Below, piece after piece: positions 37,037-47,446 of a DNA stretch of 64,000 bases. Origin of the DNA: Paracamarosporium sp. OC-R06-R3 (lineage: Eukaryota; Ascomycota; Dothideomycetes; Pleosporales; Didymosphaeriaceae); contig JACVRA010000023.1 of NCBI GenBank assembly GCA_019828545.1, forward strand, positions 62,001 to 126,000, written 5' to 3'. The position numbers were made by a program, and so were the translations under genes. How positions within the stretch are numbered: the first letter of the stretch is position 1; each line of letters opens with the position of its first letter. Under the pieces are notes generated by a model that ran no database searches, was not told the DNA's origin, and saw only the letters and a list, made by a program, of their open reading frames with translations.

Positions 37037-37362
37037 TTATTTACCCCACCATCCATTCCGAACGTCCTCCATTTTGCGTTCCTCGAGGCGTGGCAGGGCC
37101 AGGATCTTGTTCAGCATGCCTTGCCATTCCTTCCGCGTAACGTTGGTAAACCACGTCGACATAATCCGAATATTGCGGATCCAGAAAACTCCCAATAAAC
37201 GAGCCCAACGATATTGTCCCCGTGGACGACAACATTAAACGGACCGAAGCACGGGTCTCTCGTGATACACGGGAGCCGTTTCCGAGTCCACTGCCTGCAA
37301 TCATGTAGAGCATCACATTGGATCGCAAAAAAATTCCGCGAGTCGGATTTGCCGGTGCCCAC
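37037..37362 (-). pseudogene. Frameshifted remnant of an APH-like phosphotransferase
   Basis: One minus-strand frame reads FNVVVHGDNIVGLVYWEFSG, which resembles the NIIV-x-G-D-x-I-V-G-h-I-D-W-E-F-A/S-G region of fungal aminoglycoside-phosphotransferase-like kinases. A second frame, shifted by one base, continues as WFTNVTRKEWQGMLNKILAL and ends ERKMEDVRNGWWGK before a TAA at 37037. The catalytic Asp-Trp is Tyr-Trp here, and no intact N-lobe is found upstream. I read this as a decayed gene end; family call moderate. Confidence 0.42.
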
Positions 37363-38047
37363 GCAGCAGCTTCCGCAAGAAGCCTATTCTGGTGTTCGCC
37401 TGCAGAACCCCGTATTTCCCTGGTCTTCTTTCTATGGGCGCCAGCTTGGCAACCACCAAGGTGTGCTGCCCGCTAGGCCTAGGCTGCGTCCGGGGTCACG
37501 TTATATTCCCTATCACTAAGTCACCACTTGATTGCTTAGACATGCCAGAAATGCTGAAGGTAGAACGAAACCGGGGCGCAAAGCCCTGCGACCCAACCAC
37601 TTGCATCGAGATCGTTCAATCTGGCGCTAGTCCGAAAAGAGTAGGAGACCGTAGACATGGGTGTTCAAGGACACGAATTCCTACAGGGCAAGCATCGAGT
37701 TGTAGACTCGTAACTCTGCCTCACAGCGAGAAATACGGATTGTTCACATCACAACTATCTTTTTAGCATGCTGGTATCCTACGCGTGTAGTTCGGTGGCT
37801 ATGTCCGAATCCGAAGCTAACACCGACTTTGGCCGAAGATGAATGATGAGTATATATGTGTAGCTCAAATCAACGAGGTTTGCGTGTCCATCTCAATCCT
37901 TTCCTCCCAGAACTATCTTGTATATCACGCATTCTCTTCTACCATTTGTGCTAGATTATTAGACAGCTCGGTGGAAAATCCACTCCTCCAACTAAACGTT
38001 TGTCAAAACGCACGTGACCATCTACTGTTATCCGCCTATCTCAAACT

Positions 38048-39301
38048 ATGCATGTCCTCATCAGCGGCGGGGGTATTGCAGGTCCAACTTTAGCCTGGTT
38101 TCTCGCTCGGATCGATGTTCAATGTACGGTCTTAGAAAAGGGCGACGCCATGAGACCCCACGGCCAGTCCATCGAGCTGCAAGCCACTGCCCTCCAAGCA
38201 TTCAAGAAGACAGGACTGTGGGAGCAAGTCCGCCAACGGCATACGACAGAAAAAGGTACACAGTTTATTGACTCCAACGGCCGGCCCATTGCACCCTTCC
38301 CGGTCCGTGAGGGCCTCCAGGCAAGCTTCACCTCAGCCTTCGAGATTCTCCGCGGAGACCTTGCAGACATCTTGTACCAGGCTACCAAAGACCATCCAAA
38401 AGTCACATACCGTTTCAGCACCACAGTGTCCCGTGTTATCGAGAACGGAGAACAAAGCGTGAAAGTCGAGCTTAGCGACGGAAGTGTCCACGATTTCGAC
38501 CTCCTAGTCGCGGCAGACGGCCAGTGGAGCAATGTTCGGAAACAGTGTTTCGATCCGAGCACTGTCACCACCGTCCACAAAGGCATGTACGGCGCATACT
38601 GGACCATCCCGCGCATACCCTCCGACAATGACTGGTGGAACATATACCTAGCCCTGGATCGCCGCATAATGGCACTGAGACCCGACCCCTACGGCACAGT
38701 CAGAGTATACATCACCCGGATGCCGCTCGGCCCCACGCAAGAGAAGACATGGCGACAGGTTTCACGAAGCGACAGACAGTCACAAGAAGATCTCCTTAAG
38801 AAAGAGTTTGCGGATGCAGGATGGCAGGCGCAACGCTTCCTGGCTGGTTTGGACCAATCGCCAGACTTCTACTTCCAGGTCATCGAGCAGGTCCGCATGT
38901 CTCAATGGTCTTCCTCGCGCGTCGTGTGCCTTGGTGATGCCGCGTATGCACCGACTCCGCTTACCGGTGCGGGGACTTCTCTTGCGGTACTGGGTGCTTA
39001 CGTCCTTGCGGGCGAGATAAGCAGGTTGCAGGCTGGCGAACACCCTTCCAAGGCACTTGATGCGTATGAGGCCAAGTTCCGCCCGTTTGTCGAGGAGACG
39101 CAGAAGATACCCGCGGTGATTCCTGGAATAGCACATCCGAGGACGGCATGGCAGCGATGGCTATTGTCAACGGTCTTAAGGTGCGCGGCTTGGGTTATAG
39201 GAATATCGTGGATGGCGAGGTGGTTGGGGAGCGAGGAGACTGAGGATGAGAGTTTTCCGCTGCCGCAATATCCCCGGTTCGATGAGTTGAAGGTGGAGTA
39301 A
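38048..39301 (+). CDS. FAD-dependent monooxygenase, group A (salicylate-hydroxylase/TetX-like)
   Basis: Intronless 417-residue gene. The N-terminus is a dinucleotide-binding beta-alpha-beta fold, LISGGGIAGPTLAWFLA, followed by an acidic strand end (VLEKG). ILRGDLADIL carries the conserved Arg of the PHBH fold, LLVAADGQWSNVR is the DG motif, and VVCLGDAAYAPTPLTGAGTS is the GD motif that binds the FAD ribityl chain. The C-terminus has a hydrophobic stretch (WLLSTVLRCAAWVIGISWMA) that could form a membrane anchor. Such enzymes hydroxylate aromatic or polyketide substrates with NAD(P)H and oxygen; the substrate is not readable. It stands alone among decayed genes with no polyketide or peptide synthetase nearby, so it is not part of an evident secondary-metabolite cluster. 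Confidence 0.88.
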   Translation: MHVLISGGGIAGPTLAWFLARIDVQCTVLEKGDAMRPHGQSIELQATALQAFKKTGLWEQVRQRHTTEKGTQFIDSNGRPIAPFPVREGLQASFTSAFEILRGDLADILYQATKDHPKVTYRFSTTVSRVIENGEQSVKVELSDGSVHDFDLLVAADGQWSNVRKQCFDPSTVTTVHKGMYGAYWTIPRIPSDNDWWNIYLALDRRIMALRPDPYGTVRVYITRMPLGPTQEKTWRQVSRSDRQSQEDLLKKEFADAGWQAQRFLAGLDQSPDFYFQVIEQVRMSQWSSSRVVCLGDAAYAPTPLTGAGTSLAVLGAYVLAGEISRLQAGEHPSKALDAYEAKFRPFVEETQKIPAVIPGIAHPRTAWQRWLLSTVLRCAAWVIGISWMARWLGSEETEDESFPLPQYPRFDELKVE

Positions 39302-41297
39302 GCTGGGTTTGTGTGGTTAATGTCATGTTCTGGTACTGGAGCGCCTTTTTGCTATTTATTTGTATGAGACCTGTTTCGTTAGAACGATTTTTGTTTCTTT
39401 GTGTTCTCGCCAATATCATGTAAAGTACATAGCAGAAACTAACCAGAAATTGAACACTCTTATGGCAGAAGAGTGTAAGAATATGCGAAGATGCTGAGCA
39501 AAGAGCGACGAACAGAAAAACACCGTATAGATGATAATGAGCCATGTCATAGACCAGTGACTGCTGTAACTTTCAATACTGGCTACTAAAAACTGTTTGT
39601 CTTGCTTCAGCACGGGACTACGCTCATATAGCGATGTCTCCAAGTATTCGAGTCTTATAATGGCCATCTGAAATTCGCTTATTGGCAAATCCAGATAAAA
39701 ACTATCCCATTTTCATCTCATACACAACTCACCACAGCTTCATCGCAGCTTCACATCCAGACAATCACATTACAACACTTTTGTTTAACATGAAGAGCAC
39801 CATTTCAATACTCGCATTAGCCTGTGCTATCCCAGCAGCGGGTCATGCTCCACAGGCAATTTGCAACGCCAAAAAGGGCGAGTCTCGTGAAGGCCTCGAC
39901 TCAAGAGCCTGCGAAAATAAAAGGGGCCACTTCGAACCCTAAGTTCATCCCTTTTCATTCCCATGAGTTTATAGTGCCCCAGCTCGTCTTTATCTACACA
40001 GATGATCTGCCGTGAGTAGTCGCCGGGGAAGTTCAAATAAATCTACGCATCCAACTGCTCCGAAGCCAATAAACACAACGACAGCGCCACTGACCTATGC
40101 GTTCGCAACTGATAAATACCGCGAGTATTCCAGAAAGATGATAAGCACATACAAATGCATATTATGAGCTCTCGTAGAACACCCGTCAAGAGATATAGCG
40201 TCACCACAATGTCAGCGTTCAAAGCTCGTCATGAACTTACAAGGCATGTTATTTTGATGTATTTACGAAACGCAACCTGTCGTATGTACTACTCTGCCCA
40301 TACGCCAGCCCAAGCTCAGATATACCAACACGCAGACGACCTCCCAACGACTTGAACGTATATACATGCCCTCGCTTGCGCCGGATGACCATGCCCATCG
40401 GTACGCGAGAGGTGTTGCTTTCGTCAAGCAAAGGACATTATGTAACATCGTACGTACATCATCCTACAACGTTGCTGCTGAAAACCGCCCGATGAAAAGC
40501 GTCCGGATATCAAAAGTAAGGAACTTGTAGTGTGCAGAAATACACCTGAGCTCGTCCTGACACAGCCAAGCTATGGTATGGAGCCAAGCACAGGTCACGG
40601 ACCAAAAATTAAGTCTGTATAATAGCGAATATTGGAGGCGACATGGCCAACGTTGTTTCTGAAGCCAAAAAAGCAATGTGGTATAGGCCCATCAATAATA
40701 CCAGCCTGAAAATAGGGCTTGGTCGAAGTCATGGCGTTGATATCGCAACGTCATGACGAAAACAGAGGCGTCGAACAGGAGTAGGACACAAGTGTGAATC
40801 CTCCCTGTTTTCCAATATTAAATAATTCGGAGGTCGAAATTCTCCGAACGTTTGTCTTCTGGCTGTGTGCCATGCAAGAAGAAAGTTTGGTACAAAAAAC
40901 CTTGTCCAGATTGCCGTGGCAATAAATTTGGAAGGAGAAGAGGTGGACAAACATCTCAAAGGAGATGAAATTCTTATGAACATAGAGGTCGCAGGCGAGG
41001 GTAGACCATCTTGGTCATGAAGCGCATGAGTCTGCAAGACCAATATCTGGAAGTGTTTATGTAGCGTCTCCGTAAATGAAAAATGTGTGACGCTGAGATG
41101 GCTCAGTGCGAAGAAGGTGATCGAAGGCACGATCCCATGAAAGGGTTGATTTTAGCTTTGTTGTGTGCTTGAGGTTGCTCCAAGATATGAAAAAATTTCG
41201 CATCGTTAAGCAGGCGTCGGTGGATTCGGTCTGGAGAAGCTGAGGCTCTTCTCTGTGAGTACAGGACAGGCTGTAGATCATGTCGCTATGTTCGACA
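39302..41297. other. Gene-poor accessory region
   Basis: About 2 kb of AT-richer sequence between the monooxygenase and the 3' end of palI. Apart from one tiny secreted-protein candidate at 39790, I see nothing that reads as protein. Confidence 0.5.
39790..39942 (+). CDS. Possible small secreted protein
   Basis: A 50-codon frame begins with a plausible signal peptide, MKSTISILALACAIPAAG, followed by a short mature part with two cysteines (QAICNAKKGESREGLDSRAC) and then a charged tail. A CA-rich, T-rich leader precedes the ATG, as for real fungal genes. Size, secretion signal and the gene-poor surroundings are those of candidate effectors or killer-type peptides, but the frame is very short and a missing 3' exon is possible (a GTGAAG lies inside the frame). 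No homology can be claimed. Confidence 0.3.
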   Translation: MKSTISILALACAIPAAGHAPQAICNAKKGESREGLDSRACENKRGHFEP

Positions 41298-43634
41298 TTA
41301 CATAGCGTTGGCACCGGGGTATCTGCCGTACGAACATATGAATTAGCACATGCCTTCAGTCAACTATGCACCCCAGATTGACTTACCGTCCTGTACCAAG
41401 ACCAACGTTCGCCATGGGATTAACACCACCACGACCCCCTCTGCCCCTTCCTCTACCTCCACCACGGCCTAAGCTGGCTCCTGGAATTGCAAAGTCGGGA
41501 TTGGCAGCGTTAGCCTCTAAGATCACGTCTTCTTGTCTCAAAGGACGCCGTGGACCATAGGGGCCGAATGGTGCGGGCATTGGAGGACCTAGATATTTGA
41601 CTCTGTTAGTTTATGGACCTGGAATCTATGTACTTCGTCATGACTCACCAGGAGGCGGTCTCCAATTCGGATTAATACCGCGTTGTGAAACTGACGTGAA
41701 GTGGGATGCCTCTGACGCGGCCGGGGAGCGAGAGCCATCATTTTCAAAAGAGGATTTGTGCAGAAGATTCGGGTCGCTTGCATTCAACGAAAGGTTGGAG
41801 TTGTTTGGATAAGAGTTTGCAACACCGGGCACCAATGCAGAGGGCAAGGGACCTGGCGGCGCGGCTTGATAAGGCTCAGCAAATCTAGGATCCACGTCTT
41901 CGTAGTAGTCAGAGGCTCGTTCGTTGCTGGGTGCCCCGACAGTCGACAACTGTGCAGGTAACTCTACTGGAGAATCCTGAATAGGAGACAGCCCGCGGCT
42001 GTTGCTACTGTTCGTTGTTGGAAGCGTCTGCTCAGAGTTGTTATTCCAGTTTGCACTGGGACCCGCAGCACGACCGTCCCTGAAAGCGGTCAGTTTCATT
42101 ACAATCCTTATCGTGGAATTATCGAGATATGATCGAGTGCATCATGGAACAGGCAAGACTTACTCTTGTGTGGAGTATTCTGATGACGGACTAAGCGGCC
42201 CAGATTTGCGGCGCTGGGGAGCTTGGGCAGGAAATCCATTCTGCTGTAAAGCGAGCATCCCCTGAACGTCACCATCGCTGTCTCGTAGGCCGTAGCCCCG
42301 GTTATCACCAGTCCTTGAATCCATCTCAATAGCTTGGCCAATTGGCATGTGCTGTTGCGTGGGTGGTGACGGACCACGTGCGTTGTATGGCCGTGAGGGC
42401 ATGTTTTGAGCGTAAAAATCATTGCTGTATCCAGGCGGGAGAGGGCCTCGTCCAAAGTTCCCTGGGCCTGGACGTGCTCCATTTGGATTCCAGCCTGGTG
42501 GTGGCGGTCCTCGCATCCCTCCTCTTGGCGGCCCGTAACCTCTAGGACCATAGCCTCTGGAAGGAGGCCCTCCCCTTGCGCGACCATAAGGCCCTCCTCT
42601 GCCTGGGGAAGGACCCATTCGAGGTACATCTTGCATGGCGTAGGGGTCACTCGGCACAGGTGGAATTGGATTTCCGTATTGATCTACCGGTGGCCGTCCA
42701 CGGCCGGAGGGAGCGCGACTTGGGTTCACTGGTCTACTCGCATCATCGGTATGAGCGGTGCTGTTGGTCTTGAGGGAGGGGTTGCGAGTGTTAAGCGGTA
42801 TGGTATCGTCTTGCATTCCAGGTTGCTGAACTTCATATGTTGCAAAACCGACCTTGTTAGAATTGTCGGAAAGCATTGTTTCGCCGGACATGGGAGGCGG
42901 CGACTCAGCTTTTGGTAAGGCCTCAACGGTGGTGACAGTGGCATCGACGTTACGGTTAGCGTAGTAATTTTGACCGTTCATCTCTGCATTCTCCGCAATT
43001 CTTCTCTTTCTCGCCTTGCGGCTGACCAAGGTCCGCCTCATGGCGCAAGTTACCACACCGCTCGCGACGATAATAATGGTCGCTGCCAGCACAATCCATC
43101 CTCCCCATGCCAGATGCGGGACAAATAATAGAATGTCCACCAGAAAAGCGAGCAATGACACAAGCAAGGTGGGGAACGTGAAGATAAGCAGCGCAAGCAG
43201 ATAGCGCGGCGAATGGGCAGGAGAATGGAAGTGTGCGGCCACGGCGAGCGAGAAGCATATTAAGGTCATGAGCGCAGCCACAGGGTGCACAATGAGGATC
43301 GAGGAGAGCGAGTGGCGGGTCGCCGATGGCAGCGAGAACTCAGACTCAGGCGATGCATCGGTGAAAAGATTGTCTACAGCGGAACAGCGTCAGTGTTGGT
43401 CGATGTCTTTGTGTCCGACGCGACCGTCTTGTCTCTCGCCCACGTACCAGTATCATAGCCAATCATTGGCCCCTTGCAATTGTCTCCATCGCAATAGCCA
43501 AAGGTGCCAAAACGGACACCGCTGACAGTAGCAATCGGGATACCCTTGATGATGGGCGTAGAGAGCGTGGACAGGAGAAGCAGCGCGAAGGCGGCGAGGA
43601 AGAGAATCGACAGGGGCGTGGCCGGTCGCAGCAT
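41298..43634 (-). CDS. palI: pH-response membrane protein PalI/Rim9
   Basis: Minus-strand five-exon model: 43634-43448, 43373-42164, 42079-41649, 41588-41387 and 41322-41298, 684 residues. The N-terminal part has four membrane spans of the SUR7/PalI family: an N-terminal span (LSILFLAAFALLLLSTLSTP), an extracellular loop with the GTFGYCDGDNCKGPMIGYD cysteine motif, then three hydrophobic segments (LMTLICFSLAVAA, YLLALLIFTFPTLLVSLLAF, GWIVLAATIIIVASGVVTCA). The long C-terminal tail is Pro/Gly/Arg-rich with RGGP and GRGGGRGRGRGG repeats, as in Aspergillus PalI. PalI helps place the ambient-pH receptor PalH in the plasma membrane at the head of the PacC pathway. The last exon is only 25 nt (adding YPGANAM); without it the frame ends at a TAA that overlaps a perfect GTAAGT donor at 41386. 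Confidence 0.9.
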
Positions 43635-44573
43635 GGTGGTGAAGGCGGGCGAGCGCTGGCGAAGTCCAGCCTCAGCGAAGGCGACCGGTCGTCTGGCTGT
43701 ACAGAGGTGGAGGAGTTGAGCGCGCCACGGGAGTGCAGGCGGTCGCGCTCAGACTGCGGGCTGAGACGGAGATGGGCCCTTCGATCTACGCGCGACGTCC
43801 CAGGGAAGCGAATGACCGGGCGTGAAGAATGCGAGGCTGGGGCAGCATGCCGATTGCGATTGCAGAGCCTTGGAAGCGAGAGGAAGACGGGCGACGGCGA
43901 CAATAGACGTATCTCCAAGAGGGCCGTTTGCAGCGGAGCCGTTGCGAATCTGCGGGGGCGCCGTCAGGTCGTGTTCAGAGGGAACCACGCGGCGCCCAGA
44001 CTAGTCCAAGATACGAGATTAGATACTCGTGCCTGTGCACTCGCCTCAGGTAGCGCGCTACACATCATGCGACAGTCTGTCTCTGCGCGCGCGCTCTCAA
44101 TCTCGAACCCGCTGGCCCCCCGCGATGCTTACACGCAGTCAGGTGCGAGGCAAGAAATGCTCGTCGCCCTTGATTGAGCCGCCAGGCGCCTCATCAACCC
44201 GAGAGCACCATGCGCATCACACGGAGCCGCACGATAGCCATGCACTGCCCCTATTGGACCGTGCTGTTGTAGCGTTAAGCCCCCATTATTGTCTCCACAC
44301 AGCCGCGACGATCTAGCCCCTGTGTGCCCAATGTAAAACATGAATCGTCTGCTTGCTTCGCTTCGTTCCACACGTTGATTGAACACCGAGCAATTTGAAG
44401 TTGAAATGTTTGATTCTTTTGGAAGGACCATCGTTATGCGCACTCTGCAGTGTCCCAGTTCCGTCCATGTCCCTATGAGCGACCAACGCCTATTCTGGAA
44501 TCCCAGGGATGCACACAACTCGTTTATCATCCTCATATGCCTCAAACGGCATCCGTCAACCCCCGCTCTCCAT
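43635..44573. other. Upstream region of palI and 3' end of the eS4 gene
   Basis: Frames in 43700-44300 on both strands are compositional; no domain is recognised. CG-rich near 43640-44000, then AT-richer. Confidence 0.5.
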
Positions 44574-45746
44574 CTAGTGACCAGCAAGAGCATAAGCCCG
44601 GCGGCGGTCACGCTCCTCTGCGATGGAAAGCTTGACACCCTTGCCCTTGGGCAGGCTGATCCATGGCTTCTCACGGCCAATAACGCTGTGCTGTGGTTAG
44701 CTATTGTGGGCAAAACCAGATCTCTGGGAGTCCTTACAAAACGTTGCTCTCACGGGTGGTGAACTCGTTGTCCACGGCATCCTTGACGTGCACAATGTTG
44801 AAACCTCCATCGTGGCGCTCACGGTGGGTGATGACACCAACACGGCCCTGTTCTTTCGTCAGCGCATGCCATTGCATCAGTGGAAGCTAGTTGCGTACCA
44901 TGTTACGACCACCGGTGATCATGACGATGACACCAGTGTCGAACTTGATGAAGTCGGTGATCTTGCCAGTAGCGAGGTCAATCTTGACGGTGTCGTTGAC
45001 CTTGACGGCGGGGTCGGGGTAACGGATCCTGTTTCATTCAGCAAGTGTTTCTCACACTGCCGGAGCCTGGTCTGGTGCTCGGTGTCGAGATTGTCTCTCG
45101 ACACCTTGCCCACACTGTGCCCAACGGCTGATAGAGGCGGCAAACTCACGTTCGCGCATCATGCGTAACACAGTAGGGAATACCGCCACGGCCGAGCTGG
45201 ACACGCTTGACCTTGCCCAGCTTGTATGCCGCCTCCTCGCCAGTTATCCTGTGTACGGTGTAACGGCCCTTGGTGTCGAAGACGAGACGGAAGTTTTCAC
45301 CGGTCTTGTCGATCGTGATGACATCCATCAATCCAGCGGGGAAGGTGGAGTCGGTGCGCACTTTGCCGTCAACCTTGACGAGACGCTGCATGAGGATCGA
45401 CTTGACCTCGCGCGCATTGAGGGCGTACTTTAGGCGGTTTCGCAGGAAGATGACGAGGGGCAGCGAGTCGCGAAGCTTGTGGGGACCGGGGGAAGCCTTC
45501 GGAGCATAAGCGCCTGAGCGAAGCTATCAGTGTGTATTCTTCAATTGTACGGCTGTGGTTGTACAAACCAGAAAGCTTGTCGAGAAGCCAGTGCGATGGC
45601 GCACTGAGACGCTTCTGGTGCTTCTTTCTATGAGAGCAAGTTAGCGAAACTTCTTCAGCGTTTGGGTCCAAGGCATTGTGCGAAAACGCGGGTATGCAGT
45701 CGCATGCAGGACATTCTCAAGGGACTACTTACGGTCCACGGCCCAT
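44574..45746 (-). CDS. RPS4: 40S ribosomal protein eS4
   Basis: Minus-strand six-exon model: 45746-45733, 45627-45569, 45513-45150, 45028-44899, 44847-44738 and 44685-44574, 262 residues (yeast eS4 is 261). The first exon is only 14 nt (ATG-GGC-CGT-GGA-CC), then [39 protein letters not shown] (S4-like RNA-binding region), [24 protein letters not shown] and the KOW-like [20 protein letters not shown], ending [14 protein letters not shown]. It is a structural protein of the small cytosolic subunit. Intron-rich 5' ends with a minimal first exon are usual for fungal ribosomal protein genes. All five introns keep the frame, and the protein has no gaps relative to the family. Confidence 0.95.
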
Positions 45747-46174
45747 GATTGCTGTGTTGTCAAAGGTTAGTGGGTGATGCTGAGCGGATGAAGGTTGTCT
45801 CTAAGGTAGGGTTATTTTGCGTGTGAGCCAAGCCTCGCTTATTGCTGACTAAATTTTGAGCCGGTTTCCTCACACGCTAGTCCTGATTCAACCCTAAACT
45901 CTTCTAAGCGAGCAGCAACGGCTTCAACTTCCTCACGAAGATGTCAGTCTTTCGTATGCGCGGAAGGTGTAATAATTATGTGAATCACTATTCCGAGTGA
46001 CATCTGTGGACTATGTTCGTAAAAGTTTCTCATTACTTTCTTCGCTACTGCTTGCTGTCTATGTAATGCCTACTACAAAAACTCCCATTTCACGGGTAAA
46101 CTTTTGGGCCTACTATAGGAATTCTTGAGTGGCCTGTGAAATCTAATTTTATGTCCTACGCACACTCTGCGTGT
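45747..46174. other. Upstream region of RPS4
   Basis: Holds the eS4 promoter and the 3' end of the aspartate-semialdehyde dehydrogenase gene, both genes on the minus strand. A pyrimidine-rich GATTCAACCCTAAACTC stretch lies near 45890. No gene. Confidence 0.45.
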
Positions 46175-47446
46175 TTATGCAAAGCCCTTGAGCACCGCTG
46201 CTTCGGCGTTCAAGATCGATGAGCCAGCCGCACCAATCACAGCTATAACAGGTCAGTATATGTGTCTCAAAGATGGGTTTTTGTATCGGAAAACATACTA
46301 TTGTGGCTCAAGGCAACGAACTTGATGTCAAAGATGCCTCCCTCGTCTTCTCGGATGCGGCCCACACTGACCGCATAACCTCTATCCGTCTCTCGATCTA
46401 ACCTGGGCTGCGGACGATCCGGCTCATCCATCACTGCGATTGCCCGAGTGGGCGCAGACGGGCATCCCAACTTCTGAACATCAGATACATATTCCCTCAT
46501 GGCTTGTTTGACCTCTTCGGCGCTCGGTGGGGGCCTCCGCTGGAAGCGTAGCGAAACGCAGGCCGTATGTCCATCGAGGACTGGGACGCGATTGCAGGCG
46601 GCGGAGACCTTCATGGGCTGGTCCACGAAACCAGTTACCTCGCCGTTGACGGTTCCTAATATCTTTTGCGCCTCAGTTTCGAGCTTGTCCTCCTCGCCCG
46701 AAATGAAGGGTACCACGTTATCGATTATGTCCATGCTGCTGACACCAGGATATCCGGCACCTGAAACGGCTTGCATTGTTACCACCGAGACCTGGTCCAC
46801 TGGCCCGAACTTCGCTTGGAGCGCGGCAAAAGGGATGACGATGCCGATGACAGCACAATTCGAGTTGCATACCAAGAATCCCTTCTCCAGGCCATGGTGT
46901 TTTCTTTGATGCGCGATGACGTCGAGGTGTGGGAGGTTGACGGTCGGCACAACGAGTGGGACAAGGGGATCGCGACGGTAGTTCTTTGCGTTTGAAAAGA
47001 CGGCGAGGTTGGCCTTCAGGAAGTCCATTTCTACTGTTGCGTTAGCCAGCGTCATCGCTCGTACAGATATTCGCTGAGCATACCAACTTGGCCCGCGACA
47101 TCGCTATCCAGCCCCGAAAACACCAAGTCGCACTCTGCGAACTCTTCCGGTACACACTTCTTGACAACCAAATCACCTATGCGTTGGTTGAATGGCAGCG
47201 CCTGCTTCCATTTCACCGCGTCCCTATACTTTTTACCGGCCGATCGCTCCGAGGCTCCCACAGCATGTAGCTCAAAATGCGGATGCAGCGCGAGGAGCAG
47301 GATGAAGCGCTGGCCGACCGAGCCTGTCGCGCCGAGAACGCCTGGATATGATAATGAGCATGATTCCACCGCGCAATTGATACATACGCACCGCACTTCT
47401 TCTTGGGAAAGTTGCTGTTCTTTGAGGTAAAATGTTCGGCGTCCAT
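46175..47446 (-). CDS. HOM2: Aspartate-beta-semialdehyde dehydrogenase
   Basis: Minus-strand four-exon model: 47446-47392, 47341-47084, 47033-46299 and 46242-46175, 371 residues (yeast Hom2 is 365). The NADP-binding loop [13 protein letters not shown] is created by the first splice. Then come [22 protein letters not shown], the active-site cysteine in [22 protein letters not shown], the catalytic-base region [17 protein letters not shown] and the last exon [15 protein letters not shown]. It reduces aspartyl phosphate to aspartate semialdehyde, the branch point to threonine, methionine and isoleucine in fungi. The path is absent from animals. The intron near 47083 has its branch-like CTAAC only about 10 bases before the acceptor; the choice CAG at 47034-47036 is the only one that gives VVEMDF in frame. 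Confidence 0.94.

Larger units (their letters stand above)
35680..38047. other. Gene-poor accessory region
   Basis: About 2.4 kb between the LeuRS remnant and the monooxygenase. Apart from the minisatellite near 36.8 kb and the phosphotransferase remnant near 37.2 kb, I see no supported gene. Confidence 0.5.

Noticed and set aside
38048..39301. FAD monooxygenase as part of a secondary-metabolite cluster
   Set aside because: No synthase, tailoring enzyme, transporter or regulator adjoins it; neighbours are remnants and a conserved pH-signalling gene.
39195..39545. 116-codon minus-strand frame with a hydrophobic start
   Set aside because: Partly antisense to the end of the monooxygenase gene; the hydrophobic part alone is weak evidence and the rest is low complexity.
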